DNA of 64,000 bases, taken from the NCBI GenBank assembly GCA_016713925.1, contig JADJOH010000002.1:496001-560000 (forward strand), written 5' to 3'. The notes under the pieces were generated by a model. That model was not told the origin of the DNA, did no database searches, and saw only the letters and a list, made by a program, of their open reading frames with translations. A program made the translations under genes and the position numbers. Below, piece after piece: positions 35,432 through 44,005 of the stretch (position 1 is its first letter; each line of letters starts with the position of its first letter). This DNA is from Bacteroidota bacterium. GTDB taxonomy: Bacteria; Bacteroidota; Bacteroidia; AKYH767-A; OLB10.

Positions 35432-36397
35432 ATGATTGAAACCACTACTTTCACAAACCAACGCGTCTACCCTCTTTCCTTCACCGGTAAAGGCAGCACC
35501 TATTTTGGAATTGCCATCGTCAATCTCTTGTTAACAGTCCTTACCCTGGGACTCTATTATCCCTGGGCAAAAGCGAGGGAGATGCAGTTCTTATATGGTG
35601 CAACTGAATTCGACAGTAGCCGCTTTGAATTTCATGGTACCGGGAAGGAGATGTTCAAAGGATTTATCAAGGCCATCCTCATCTTTACTATAATTTACGG
35701 GGGACTTGTTGCCGGCATTATCTACGAACAAATGGTCGCAGGACTCATCTGGTTTTATCTGGGTTTAATTTTCATCATCCCCTTAGCCATTCATGGAAGT
35801 TATAAATACCGGATGTCGAGAACCAGTTGGAGAGGGATTCGCTTCGGGTACCGCGGTGATAGAAATGAATTCATGATCTTGTTTTTTAAGGAGATGTTCT
35901 TCACGCTGATTTCGCTGGGCATTTACGGACCATGGATGGCCATCAACCTCCGCACCTATGTATTAAGCAACATACGTTTCGGCAATGCCTCCTTCAACTA
36001 TAAAGGCAGCGGAGGTGAATATTTTTTACTGAATATCAAAGGCTATTTTTTCACCATCTTCACTTTGGGCATCTACATGTTCTGGTGGCAAAAAGAATTG
36101 TTCGCTTATTACATCGATCGACTGAGCCTGCAACATGGCGAAGATAAAATCAAATTGAAATCCATCGCTACCGGAGGAGATTTCTTCGCACTGATCATCG
36201 TCAACCTGCTCTTGCTCATTTTCACTCTGGGCATTGGTTTTCCATGGGTGGTTACCCGCACGATGAATTTCGTTTTTTCTAAAATTCAGGTAACGGGAGA
36301 CATCGACACGGATAAACTGGTACAATCAGAAGGCGCATATACAGATGCCACAGGAGAGGATATGTCGGATATGCTCGACCTTGGTTTTGTCATTTGA
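35432..36397 (+). CDS. DUF898 (YjgN-like) membrane protein
   Basis: 321 residues with about six to eight membrane helices in two or three repeated modules. Each module has a glycine-aromatic head (FTGKGSTYFGIAIVNLLL, YKGSGGEYFLLNIKG, ATGGDFFALIIVNLL) followed by LTLGLYYPWAKAREMQF-like helices. This is the repeat pattern of DUF898. The family has no established biochemical function. It is followed without a gap by an M48 protease, a pairing seen in other genomes and suggesting joint membrane-protein quality control, which is inference. Confidence 0.9.
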   Translation: MIETTTFTNQRVYPLSFTGKGSTYFGIAIVNLLLTVLTLGLYYPWAKAREMQFLYGATEFDSSRFEFHGTGKEMFKGFIKAILIFTIIYGGLVAGIIYEQMVAGLIWFYLGLIFIIPLAIHGSYKYRMSRTSWRGIRFGYRGDRNEFMILFFKEMFFTLISLGIYGPWMAINLRTYVLSNIRFGNASFNYKGSGGEYFLLNIKGYFFTIFTLGIYMFWWQKELFAYYIDRLSLQHGEDKIKLKSIATGGDFFALIIVNLLLLIFTLGIGFPWVVTRTMNFVFSKIQVTGDIDTDKLVQSEGAYTDATGEDMSDMLDLGFVI

Positions 36398-36411
36398 CCC
36401 TGACTTCGCCA

Positions 36412-37494
36412 ATGAACTATCCTGCTCGCTTTTATAACGGCGTTAGTGCAAAAGCCTTCGAGGTGAATTGTTACCTGTCGGGGGCGACACAAGAACTCAT
36501 TCTTGAAACAGAAGACGAGCAACAGCTTCACTTTTCTTTCCGTGAACTGCGCATCAATCACCGCGAAAAGGAATTCATACTGCTGGCCACCACCGGCACT
36601 ACGCGTCGCATTATCGAGATCAGGAATGCACAATTCATTGAAGAATTTCTGCATCTCAACAGGATGAAAGAGGGGAATATCTGTTATCATCGTTTATTGA
36701 ATGCCGGGTTAGCAGTGCATATCGGTATCGCATTGGGTGTACTTGCTTTTTGTGCCGGACTCTATTTTTATGTGGTACCGGCATTAGCGGAAAAGGCTGT
36801 CGATTATATTCCTTTAAGTGTAGATGAAAAACTGGGCGCAAGCTTCACCGCAGATGAACTCTTTACAGGAGAAAATGATTCGCTGCTCAGTGTCGAGCTC
36901 AACCGTTTCCTGCGGGAGATGGCACCCGAACTCGACTCACGGTATCGCATTACCGCCATTAGTGAGGATCAGGTCAATGCCTTTGCACTACCCGATGGAA
37001 GGATGATGATCTACACCGGCTTGCTCGAAAAAATGGATCAGCAGGAACAACTCGCGGCGGTGATGGCGCATGAAATAGCGCATGTCACCCACCGTCACTC
37101 CATGCGACTCCTATGCAGAAATCTTTCCGGCTATCTTTTGCTCACTCTCATCCTCAATGACGTGAACGGCCTCATGACCATCTTCATCGACAATGCCCAT
37201 CAGCTACAAAATCTCAGTTACTCCCGTAAATTCGAAAGAGAAGCCGACCTGAGCGGACTTGCCTTACTCGAAAAACACCGCATCCAACCTAATGGAATGA
37301 TCTCCTTATTCCGTATCCTCGAAAAAGAAAACGATATCTCGATTCCGGGCTGGATGAGCACCCATCCCGTTTCTTCCGAGCGTATAGACTATCTTCAACA
37401 TAAAATAAAAACAGATCCCTATCACAGTGTTCAAAGAACTGATCTGGAAAAGAGATTTTTAAATATAAAAGAACTACTCACAAATTACAATTAA
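36412..37494 (+). CDS. M48-family zinc metallopeptidase
   Basis: 360 residues from ATG 36412; a TTG at 36394 overlapping the upstream stop is possible but adds only MTLTSP. Residues 1-90 form a soluble head, one membrane helix spans about 102-124, and the M48 domain follows with zinc motif HEIAHVTHRHS at 220-230 and the third ligand in READLSGLALLEKH near 282. It is like the Oma1/BepA branch rather than HtpX, which has more helices. Probably cleaves misfolded envelope proteins. Paired with the DUF898 protein. Confidence 0.92.
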   Translation: MNYPARFYNGVSAKAFEVNCYLSGATQELILETEDEQQLHFSFRELRINHREKEFILLATTGTTRRIIEIRNAQFIEEFLHLNRMKEGNICYHRLLNAGLAVHIGIALGVLAFCAGLYFYVVPALAEKAVDYIPLSVDEKLGASFTADELFTGENDSLLSVELNRFLREMAPELDSRYRITAISEDQVNAFALPDGRMMIYTGLLEKMDQQEQLAAVMAHEIAHVTHRHSMRLLCRNLSGYLLLTLILNDVNGLMTIFIDNAHQLQNLSYSRKFEREADLSGLALLEKHRIQPNGMISLFRILEKENDISIPGWMSTHPVSSERIDYLQHKIKTDPYHSVQRTDLEKRFLNIKELLTNYN

Positions 37495-37570
37495 TGAATT
37501 GTTGAATTGATGAGTTGTTGAATGTTTTGAAGTGTTTAGAATTCTTTTGTTAAGAAAAATCCTCCGTGAT

Positions 37571-37600
37571 CCTTAGTGCTTAGTGCCTTAGTGGTTAAAA
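37571..37600. repeat. CACTAAGG-type intergenic repeat, copy 1
   Basis: CCTTAGTGCTTAGTGCC then TTAGTGGTTAAAA. The reverse complement resembles 42829-42872 (TTTTTAACCACTGAGAC, then ACTAAGGTCACTGAGGAAC). Confidence 0.7.
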
Positions 37601-37886
37601 AGGAAAATTCCTTCGAAGACGACGATCGTCATTCACCTAAAATCAATTAATTTTTTTCGGGAACATGAATATTTTCAAATTAAAAGCATTGCTATTCGTC
37701 GCAATCTGAGGTTTGAATTTACAGATATAATTTGAAAAAACCGAATGCTCAATGCTATTTTGATAGGCCGCAGATTTGTTAAGATTATTATGATTTATTA
37801 TGACATTGCCCTGCGACCCCCGCCCATCTTAGCGACCCCGCGCCTGCCTGCCGGCTGGTAGGGTAATCTGTCCAGACAGGGTTGAT

Positions 37887-37926
37887 AAAAAAGCGAGCAG
37901 CTAGCAGCAAGAAGCAAGCAGCAAAA
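37887..37926. repeat. GCGAGCAGC repeat, left of propeller copy 4
   Basis: AAAAAAGCGAGCAGC followed by AGCAAGAAGCAAGCAGC. A same-orientation copy lies at 39670-39710, on the other side of the propeller gene. Confidence 0.75.
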
Positions 37927-37956
37927 AATACTATTGGCACCTAAATCTCTACTCAC

Positions 37957-39480
37957 CTAAAATTTGACTAACTTAGACGAAACACTTTCCGAATCAGTAA
38001 TAAGATTGACCAGATAAACTCCATTCGCCACCGCATTCATCGGTATCTCTCCCGTCACATACCCTCCCGCTATCACTTCCACCATTTTCTCGTACACCAA
38101 TCTCCCTTCCATATCATACAACCGCAAACCCCCTGTTCTCCCTTTGAGTTTGGAGGCGTTGATGTGAATCATATTCCACTCGCTATTGTACCATGCTTGA
38201 AAAAACGCTTGCTTTGGGGGTTCAAGATCTTGAACCCCTACAGCAAGCGTATCGCAAGGCGAGCCCACCCATGCACCGAGTTCGTAATCGGGGTTGTTGG
38301 GGAGGCCGTAATATGTTCTGGCACCACCGAGGTATAAACTAAAGGGTTGAAAATCGCAGGCGAGGCCGAGTGAATCGGGTTGATTGATTACGGAGAGGTG
38401 AGTGTTGATTGTAGTGTAAAATGTATCCGTATAAATAAATGAATTTAATTCATCTGCAGCGGCTAAATAAATTTTTCCATCGGGAGCCAATTTCAGATCA
38501 GCAATTCCTTCGGTAGAAGTTATAAAATTATGTATAACGGTTTTACTATTTATTATAGAAGAAGCTTGTAAGTCAAACTGAAGCAGTTTTGAAGGTATAC
38601 TATCTATCGCCGAATTTTCACTGACATATAGCTTACTTCCATCAGGTGAAAAGGAACTTGAAATATAGTAATAATTAACTTGAGGGCCGTTTTCAACTTC
38701 TACGGTTTCCCAAAGTGAAATAACTCCTGAACAGCGATCAAAATTGTACAATTGTATTAAATTGGCAAACGAAACATTCGCAAAATGATCACCATTCGGA
38801 CTAAAAATTAAATGACCTAACCCTGTAGAATGACTTTGTCCTACAAATTGCTCAGAGTTTAAACTAATTCCTGTGCTATCCACTAAATAAACATAAAAAT
38901 TATTATAACTCGGGACTCCATTTGAGCCATCCCATCTTTGATACAATAGCCACCAATCTCTACCGTTGCCATGTTGAACTGCCATAAGAGCATCAAAGGC
39001 CGGATAATTATTAACAGGTGCATTTTTTTGGATAATGGCCCCTGAATCACTATTCGCACTTAAGTCAATCAAAGTATAAAACAATCCGAAAGGACAACTG
39101 GAAGTAACGCAACAACTAAATAGATACAATAAACTATCCGAGCCGGGTACAGGCAGAAATAGTCTTTCGTGATACCAACCACTTCCGTAAATTAAATCAC
39201 CATTTGACATTTGCTGGTGATACAAATTCCATACTTTTCCGTTTACAGGAATAAAAAAATCACTTCTAGATGAATATGCCTTTAATCCAATAGCATTACT
39301 TATCGAAGCAGCACCTCGTAACATTTTCATTGATGATTTAAAATTACTTGTAGAGCCATTATTAAATTCAATACCACAACTATCGCCGAACACCCAAAAA
39401 TTGTTATTGTATTGAGCGAATGTCTTCTCACTCCCAACAACCGCAGTAATCAACAACAAAGTGCAAAGGAATTTTTTCAT
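37957..39480 (-). CDS. T9SS-sorted propeller-like surface protein, copy 4 (intact)
   Basis: 507 residues from ATG 39480 (a GTG precedes it). Signal peptide at 1-23 ending KTFAQ. The body has the family motifs FWVFGDSCGIEF, FYTLIDLSANSDSG, GNGRDWWLLYQ, NFDRCSGVIS, FSPDGSKLYVSE, APDGKIYLAA and LPNNPDYELGAW. The last 75 residues are a type A T9SS sorting domain (LRLYDMEGRLVYE, ANGVYLVNLITD, SKLVKF). It shows what copy 3 at 22942-24276 looks like when intact. Direct repeats flank the gene on both sides. Ligand unknown. Confidence 0.88.
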   Translation of the reverse strand: MKKFLCTLLLITAVVGSEKTFAQYNNNFWVFGDSCGIEFNNGSTSNFKSSMKMLRGAASISNAIGLKAYSSRSDFFIPVNGKVWNLYHQQMSNGDLIYGSGWYHERLFLPVPGSDSLLYLFSCCVTSSCPFGLFYTLIDLSANSDSGAIIQKNAPVNNYPAFDALMAVQHGNGRDWWLLYQRWDGSNGVPSYNNFYVYLVDSTGISLNSEQFVGQSHSTGLGHLIFSPNGDHFANVSFANLIQLYNFDRCSGVISLWETVEVENGPQVNYYYISSSFSPDGSKLYVSENSAIDSIPSKLLQFDLQASSIINSKTVIHNFITSTEGIADLKLAPDGKIYLAAADELNSFIYTDTFYTTINTHLSVINQPDSLGLACDFQPFSLYLGGARTYYGLPNNPDYELGAWVGSPCDTLAVGVQDLEPPKQAFFQAWYNSEWNMIHINASKLKGRTGGLRLYDMEGRLVYEKMVEVIAGGYVTGEIPMNAVANGVYLVNLITDSESVSSKLVKF

Positions 39481-39587
39481 CACAATAAAATTACGGAAAA
39501 ATTATGAAAACAATCTAGAGTCTCAATTAATATTTTGCAAAGTGAATTTGTTTCAAAATAGAAATCATCATTTGGGTGTCGCGCAGA

Positions 39588-39605
39588 TCCCGATAGCTAT
39601 CGGGA
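39588..39605. repeat. 18-base perfect palindrome
   Basis: TCCCGATAGCTATCGGGA, in the gap between propeller copy 4 and pdxJ. Could form a short hairpin; no T-run follows. Confidence 0.7.
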
Positions 39606-39669
39606 GCAGAGCCGCAGAGTTTTTGAGAGGCGCAGTATACTAAATTCTATTAATCATTTTTACAGCCCC

Positions 39670-39710
39670 AAAAAAAGCGAGCAGCCAGAAGCAAGCAGCC
39701 AGAAGCAAAA
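39670..39710. repeat. GCGAGCAGC repeat, right of propeller copy 4
   Basis: AAAAAAAGCGAGCAGCC followed by AGAAGCAAGCAGCC and AGAAGC; same orientation as 37887-37926. Confidence 0.75.
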
Positions 39711-39747
39711 ATGCTATTACAACTATAATCTACACGAACCGCAAATT

Positions 39748-40464
39748 TTAATCTTCCAAACACGCTTTATACAACCTCACCGTTTCCTCCAATCCAAAAT
39801 ACAAAGCATCACTGATTAACGCATGACCAATACTTACTTCAAGGAGGAAAGGAATGAGGCGATGGAAATAAGCAAGATTTTCAAGGTTTAAATCATGACC
39901 GGCGTTTAATCCTAAGCCGACCGCATGCGCAGCCTGTGCAGCTTCGAGATATGGAAGAATCACCAGTGATGGATCTTCTGCAAAACCCGAGGCGTAAGCT
40001 TCTGTATACAATTCCACACGATCAGTACCGGTCGTTGCCGCCGCTTCCACCATCCCGGCAGAAGGATCGACAAATAAACTGACCCGACAACCGATGGATT
40101 TGAAAAAAGAGACCACATCTCTCAAAAAAGATTGATGTGTGATCATGTCCCAGCCGGCATTGGACGTCAACACACCGGGCGGATCCGGCACCAATGTCAC
40201 TTGTTCCGGACGAATATCATCTATCAGCTTCATAAAATCCATGGATGGATAACCTTCAATATTGAACTCGGTGGTAACTACCTTTTTCAAGTTATACACA
40301 TCGCTGTACCTGATATGTCGTTCATCGGGTCGCGGATGTATGGTAATACCATCAGCACCAAACTTTTGAATATCTATTGCGGCCTGAACTAAATCAGGGA
40401 TATTTCCTCCACGCGCATTTCGGAGGGTAGCAATTTTGTTGATGTTAACGCTTAGCTTTGTCAC
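39748..40464 (-). CDS. pdxJ: Pyridoxine 5-phosphate synthase PdxJ
   Basis: 238 residues, standard length. Motifs LSVNINKIATLRNARG at 4-19, HPRPDERHIRYSDVY near 42-56, TLVPDPPGVLTSNAGWD near 96 and GLNAGHDLN near 188. It condenses 1-deoxyxylulose-5-phosphate with 3-amino-2-oxopropyl phosphate to make pyridoxine phosphate. The start is a GTG at 40464. It is divergent from the CBS gene and opens the conserved nadK/uppS/bamA neighbourhood. Confidence 0.96.
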   Translation of the reverse strand: MTKLSVNINKIATLRNARGGNIPDLVQAAIDIQKFGADGITIHPRPDERHIRYSDVYNLKKVVTTEFNIEGYPSMDFMKLIDDIRPEQVTLVPDPPGVLTSNAGWDMITHQSFLRDVVSFFKSIGCRVSLFVDPSAGMVEAAATTGTDRVELYTEAYASGFAEDPSLVILPYLEAAQAAHAVGLGLNAGHDLNLENLAYFHRLIPFLLEVSIGHALISDALYFGLEETVRLYKACLED

Positions 40465-40570
40465 GGTGATGCAAGATTAATAAGTAATTCGCATTTAATT
40501 AAAGTTCGGCACATTCTTTTCTACTACTATCGCAACAAATAATCTGTAAGGTTGTTGTAAGGAACAGGAA

Positions 40571-40612
40571 CAAACATAAAAATAATGACAATGAAAGATC
40601 TTCTTATGTTTG
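40571..40612. promoter_or_regulatory. Inverted pair of -7-like boxes between pdxJ and CBS gene
   Basis: CAAACATAA at 40571-40579 and TTATGTTTG at 40604-40612 are exact inverted repeats 24 bases apart. Each contains TATGTTTG (TAnnTTTG) pointing outward, one toward pdxJ and one toward the CBS gene. Clear -33 TTG elements are not seen. They could be back-to-back promoters or the two half-sites of an operator. Confidence 0.45.
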
Positions 40613-40659
40613 CGCCAAACTTTACGGAAACCGACACCGTTATACCCGAAACAATTAAC

Positions 40660-41322
40660 ATGTTTGCAGCCCGACTCATCTCCGACAATGTCCCCCCGCT
40701 GAAACCCGGCGATACGTGTGGACGCGCTCTTACCTGGATGGATGAGCTAAGAGTCAATGCTTTACCTGTGATAAAAGGGAGGGAATATTTGGGTCTGGTC
40801 TATAAATCAGGTGTAAACAATCCCGCTATTGCACATCAAACGATTGATGAGGCGGAATTAAAACTGCACAAGGTTTTTGTTTTCGAAAACCAACATGTTT
40901 ATGATCTTACGAAAGTAGCTTCTCTGTACAAGCTCGACCTCGTACCTGTTCTGAATAATGACCAGGAATATCTGGGTCTGGTTACCGTAAATGATCTTGT
41001 CTCCTATTTCGCAGAAAGCAAGAGTGTCTATACACCCGGTGGAATTATCATCCTTGACCTGGCATTGGCCGATTATTCCATGACGCATATTGCTCAGGTC
41101 ATTGAATCAGACGACGCGCATATCTTAAGTGCATCCGTTTCTGCTACTCCCGACCCTGCCCGAATTGAATTGACCATCAAAATTGATAAAGTAGATTTGA
41201 GCCGAATTCTCGCTTCTTTCTACCGCCTCGATTATCATATCATCGCTTCCTACCATCAAAGTGAACATTCCGAAGACTTAAAAACCCGGTACGAATCACT
41301 GATGAATTATCTCAACATCTGA
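40660..41322 (+). CDS. CBS-domain protein
   Basis: 220 residues from ATG 40660. This start gives the family N-terminus (ARLISDNVPPLKPGDT); an ATG at 40585 would add 25 residues and would lie upstream of the -7-like box. Two CBS motifs at about 2-60 (ALTWMDELRVNALPVI) and 70-125 (VASLYKLDLVPVLNNDQEYLGLVT), then an ACT-like C-terminal part (GIIILDLALADYSMTHIAQ). CBS pairs usually bind adenine nucleotides. The gene sits next to nadK in many Bacteroidota, but its partner is not known. Confidence 0.85.
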   Translation: MFAARLISDNVPPLKPGDTCGRALTWMDELRVNALPVIKGREYLGLVYKSGVNNPAIAHQTIDEAELKLHKVFVFENQHVYDLTKVASLYKLDLVPVLNNDQEYLGLVTVNDLVSYFAESKSVYTPGGIIILDLALADYSMTHIAQVIESDDAHILSASVSATPDPARIELTIKIDKVDLSRILASFYRLDYHIIASYHQSEHSEDLKTRYESLMNYLNI

Positions 41323-41383
41323 TCGTTGGTTAATTTTTCAAGTCGCTGACTGCTGCTAATTTCTTTTCATTTTCTTCGCACCT

Positions 41384-42790
41384 ATGCTCCGCTATCTCCT
41401 GCTCCTTTTAATTTCCTTTACGACCTGCCTTTCCTATTCGCAGGAATTAAAAGATAGCCTGAGTCTTCAGCCATCCATCATTGACCGGATTATCATCACC
41501 GGAAACCGAAAAACGCGTCCCTTTATCATTAACAGGGAATTGACTTTTCATGAGGGAGATAGTCTGCCTCCATTTATTCTGGAATCAGCCATTGAAAGAA
41601 GCCGCCAGAACCTGATGAATACCGCGCTCTTCAACTTTGTCGAGATAAAATACTTCCAGGGATTAGCGAACACCGTTGTAGTACACATCAATTTAACGGA
41701 GCGTTGGTACCTCTGGCCCTCCCCGGTATTTGAGATTGCCGACAGGAACATCAACGAGTGGTGGGTAAGAAAAGATTTTTCACGTACGAACTACGGGATG
41801 TTCATCCGTCAGGAAAATTTTAGCGGAAGAGATGATATTGCACAGGTACAAGCGCTTTTCGGTTATACGCGAAGGTTAGGCTTATACTATACCATCCCGT
41901 ACATCAATAAAAAGCTCAACGTCGGACTTTCTGCCGGATTCTATTCGACCCGGGTAAAGGAAGTAGCCTATAGCACCATCGACAACAAGTTGCAGTTCTA
42001 CAAAGATCCTGACCGCTTTCTTCGTCAGGAAATGCAGGCATTTATACGCCTAACCAAACGCCAGGGCCTCTATAATTTCTACAATACAACTATCGATTAC
42101 CGTACTTCACGCGTGGAAGACACTGTACTGGTGCTGAACGATCGTTACTTCACAGATTATTTTCCGCGGCAGCAGCATATCGGCATCAGTTGGTATTATC
42201 GCTATGATAACAGAGACTATCAACCGTATGCCCTCAACGGAATTCTATATGAACTGGAAGTCTCCAAAATCGGCTTAGGCATACTTCCACACGAGCCCAA
42301 TCTCATTGCTATTGCGAGTGGTGTCAGAAAATATTTTCCGATCGCGAAACGCTGGCATGGTGGTGTGGCCATAAAGGGACGCATTATGCAACGGGAAGGC
42401 GCACCATTTTTCAATCAGCGGGCATTGGGGTATGGCGGAGATTACATCAGGGGATATGATTTATATGTCATGAATGGTCAGGACTTCGCATTGTTCCGTT
42501 CTAATTTCAAATACACCTTGCTTCCTACTAAAGTATATCAATTTCCGTTTCTTAAATCGGATAAGTTTCGTCGCTTTCCGATCTCGGCTTATCTGAATGC
42601 TTTCTTCGATGCAGGTTATGTTTCTGATAAGCAGTTTGGAAATACGAATAAACTGAGCAATGAATGGCAGTACGGATATGGGTTAAGTTTAGATGTAGTT
42701 ACCTACTATGATATTGTTTTCCGTTTTGAATATGCGTTTAACCGTGTAGGTGATAGCGGACTTTTTTTCCGGATGGGAACGGTCTTTTAG
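41384..42790 (+). CDS. Omp85-superfamily outer-membrane protein
   Basis: 468 residues. Signal peptide at 1-19 (LLLLLISFTTCLSYSQ). One or two POTRA-like modules at about 28-105 (IIITGNRKTRPFIINRELTF, LFNFVEIKYFQGLANTVVVHINLTERW), then a barrel from about 120 to the end with the usual GYGGDYIRGYDLYVMNGQD motif and a C-terminal aromatic strand (GLFFRMGTVF). Shorter than BamA (835 residues at 46660-49167), so a distinct Omp85 paralogue; role could be translocation or assembly of a subset of outer-membrane proteins. Confidence 0.86.
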   Translation: MLRYLLLLLISFTTCLSYSQELKDSLSLQPSIIDRIIITGNRKTRPFIINRELTFHEGDSLPPFILESAIERSRQNLMNTALFNFVEIKYFQGLANTVVVHINLTERWYLWPSPVFEIADRNINEWWVRKDFSRTNYGMFIRQENFSGRDDIAQVQALFGYTRRLGLYYTIPYINKKLNVGLSAGFYSTRVKEVAYSTIDNKLQFYKDPDRFLRQEMQAFIRLTKRQGLYNFYNTTIDYRTSRVEDTVLVLNDRYFTDYFPRQQHIGISWYYRYDNRDYQPYALNGILYELEVSKIGLGILPHEPNLIAIASGVRKYFPIAKRWHGGVAIKGRIMQREGAPFFNQRALGYGGDYIRGYDLYVMNGQDFALFRSNFKYTLLPTKVYQFPFLKSDKFRRFPISAYLNAFFDAGYVSDKQFGNTNKLSNEWQYGYGLSLDVVTYYDIVFRFEYAFNRVGDSGLFFRMGTVF

Positions 42791-42828
42791 CTGAATAAAA
42801 TTTTTAAGTGCTATTAGAAACTTTCCTT

Positions 42829-42872
42829 TTTAACCACTGAGACACTAAGGTCACTGAGGAACACTGAGGAAC
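42829..42872. repeat. CACTAAGG-type intergenic repeat, copy 2
   Basis: TTTTTAACCACTGAGACACT, then AAGGTCACTGAGGAACACTG; inverted relative of 37571-37600. Confidence 0.7.
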
Positions 42873-42910
42873 AAGAATAGGATTTTTACTTTAACTAAAT
42901 ACCCTATTAA

Positions 42911-42976
42911 CTTTAAACCTTGAACTTTAAACTTTGAACCATGAAGCAGAATCGCGAAAAGCGATACGCTTCATGG
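42911..42976. repeat. Composite repeat: AAACC tract plus 39-base hairpin, copy 2
   Basis: A CTTTAAACCTTGAAC tract leads into the hairpin at 42938-42976, identical to 25319-25357. Here it lies 5-prime of nadK rather than 3-prime of a gene. Confidence 0.85.
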
Positions 42977-42996
42977 GAGCCCTTTAAACCTTAAAC

Positions 42997-43025
42997 TTGT
43001 TCTTTGAACTGCGTTCAAAGAACAA
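42997..43025. promoter_or_regulatory. Perfect 13-bp inverted repeat upstream of nadK
   Basis: TTGTTCTTTGAAC, loop TGC, GTTCAAAGAACAA. It ends 18 bases before the nadK ATG and 5 bases before TACTTTCG (43031-43038), a -7-like box. It may be an operator or an RNA hairpin in a leader. Confidence 0.55.
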
Positions 43026-43043
43026 TTCACTACTTTCGTGGTA

Positions 43044-43922
43044 ATGAAAATTGCCCTATACGCCCGTCAGGTTGCTCCCGAACACTTTCCTTTTGTGAGG
43101 GAATTAATGAAGGAATTGGGGCGATATAAGTGCCAATTGTTCATTTATCAGCCGTTTTTGCATCGAATTAAGTCGTTGGGGAGTGATATTCCTGAAAATA
43201 CGCCGTTTAATTCGGGTTCAGAGATCAGGGGGCAGGTGGATTTTTTGTTTAGCCTTGGTGGAGATGGGACTATTTTGGATACACTGACTTTGGTGCAGGA
43301 TTCGGGGATACCGGTACTGGGAATTAACATTGGTCGACTGGGATTTCTGACGAGTATTGGTACAGAAGATATCGGCAGTGCTTTGGAAGCATTGGTAAAA
43401 GGTCATTTTTCGCTGGATAAGCGGCGTTTACTGCGTCTCGAATCGAATAGAAACCTCTTTGGAGGGATTAATTATGCCCTGAATGAGCTCACGATCCATA
43501 AAAAGGATAGTTCGAGCATGATTATTATTAATACTTATCTCAACGGGGAATATCTGAATTCCTATTGGGCGGATGGATTGATTATCTCCACTCCAACCGG
43601 CTCAACAGGATACTCCCTGAGCTGCGGAGGACCAATTGTTGCCCCTTATTCCGGTAATTTTGTCATCACGCCAATTGCCCCGCATAACCTCAATGTCCGC
43701 CCGATAGTAGTGTCAGATCAGAATGTTATCTCGCTGGAGGTAGAAGGACGAAGTCAGTATTTCCTGGCTTCCCTCGATTCAAGATCTGTGACAATTGATT
43801 CAGCCATATCCCTGGCCGTGAGACGCGAAGACTTCACCATGAACCTCGTCCGGCTGGGAAATACCAACTTCCTGGACACCCTTCGAAAGAAATTAAATTG
43901 GGGTCTTGACACAAGAAACTAA
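43044..43922 (+). CDS. nadK: NAD kinase
   Basis: 292 residues from ATG 43044 (a GTG lies two codons earlier). Motif GGDGTILDT at 72-80, GINIGRLGFLTSI near 95, conserved NELTIHKKDSS near 146 and TPTGSTGYSLSCGGPI near 180-195. It phosphorylates NAD to NADP using ATP in the cytoplasm. Part of the Bacteroidota pdxJ-CBS-nadK-DUF6089-uppS-bamA neighbourhood. A perfect inverted repeat just upstream may control it. Confidence 0.96.
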   Translation: MKIALYARQVAPEHFPFVRELMKELGRYKCQLFIYQPFLHRIKSLGSDIPENTPFNSGSEIRGQVDFLFSLGGDGTILDTLTLVQDSGIPVLGINIGRLGFLTSIGTEDIGSALEALVKGHFSLDKRRLLRLESNRNLFGGINYALNELTIHKKDSSSMIIINTYLNGEYLNSYWADGLIISTPTGSTGYSLSCGGPIVAPYSGNFVITPIAPHNLNVRPIVVSDQNVISLEVEGRSQYFLASLDSRSVTIDSAISLAVRREDFTMNLVRLGNTNFLDTLRKKLNWGLDTRN

Positions 43923-43954
43923 GCCACTCACCAAATCGTACACAATAAATATGC

Positions 43955-43982
43955 TTGGATAAAAAGGAAAATATTATTTTTG
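43955..43982 (+). promoter_or_regulatory. Promoter of the first DUF6089 gene
   Basis: TTG at 43955-43957, 17 bases, then TATTTTTG at 43975-43982, matching the Bacteroidota TTG/TAnnTTTG pattern. The start codon lies 24 bases further at 44006. Confidence 0.6.
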
Positions 43983-44005
43983 TCCAAAGGCCTCACCCAA
44001 CCAAC

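Larger units (their letters stand above)
37495..37956. other. Repeat-rich intergenic region
   Basis: Holds a CTTAGTGCCTTAGTGG block (37571-37600), the 10-base palindrome GACGATCGTC (37622-37631), a CTGCCTGCCGGC motif like the IS ends (37846-37857) and the GCGAGCAGC repeat (37887-37926). No gene seen. Confidence 0.65.
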
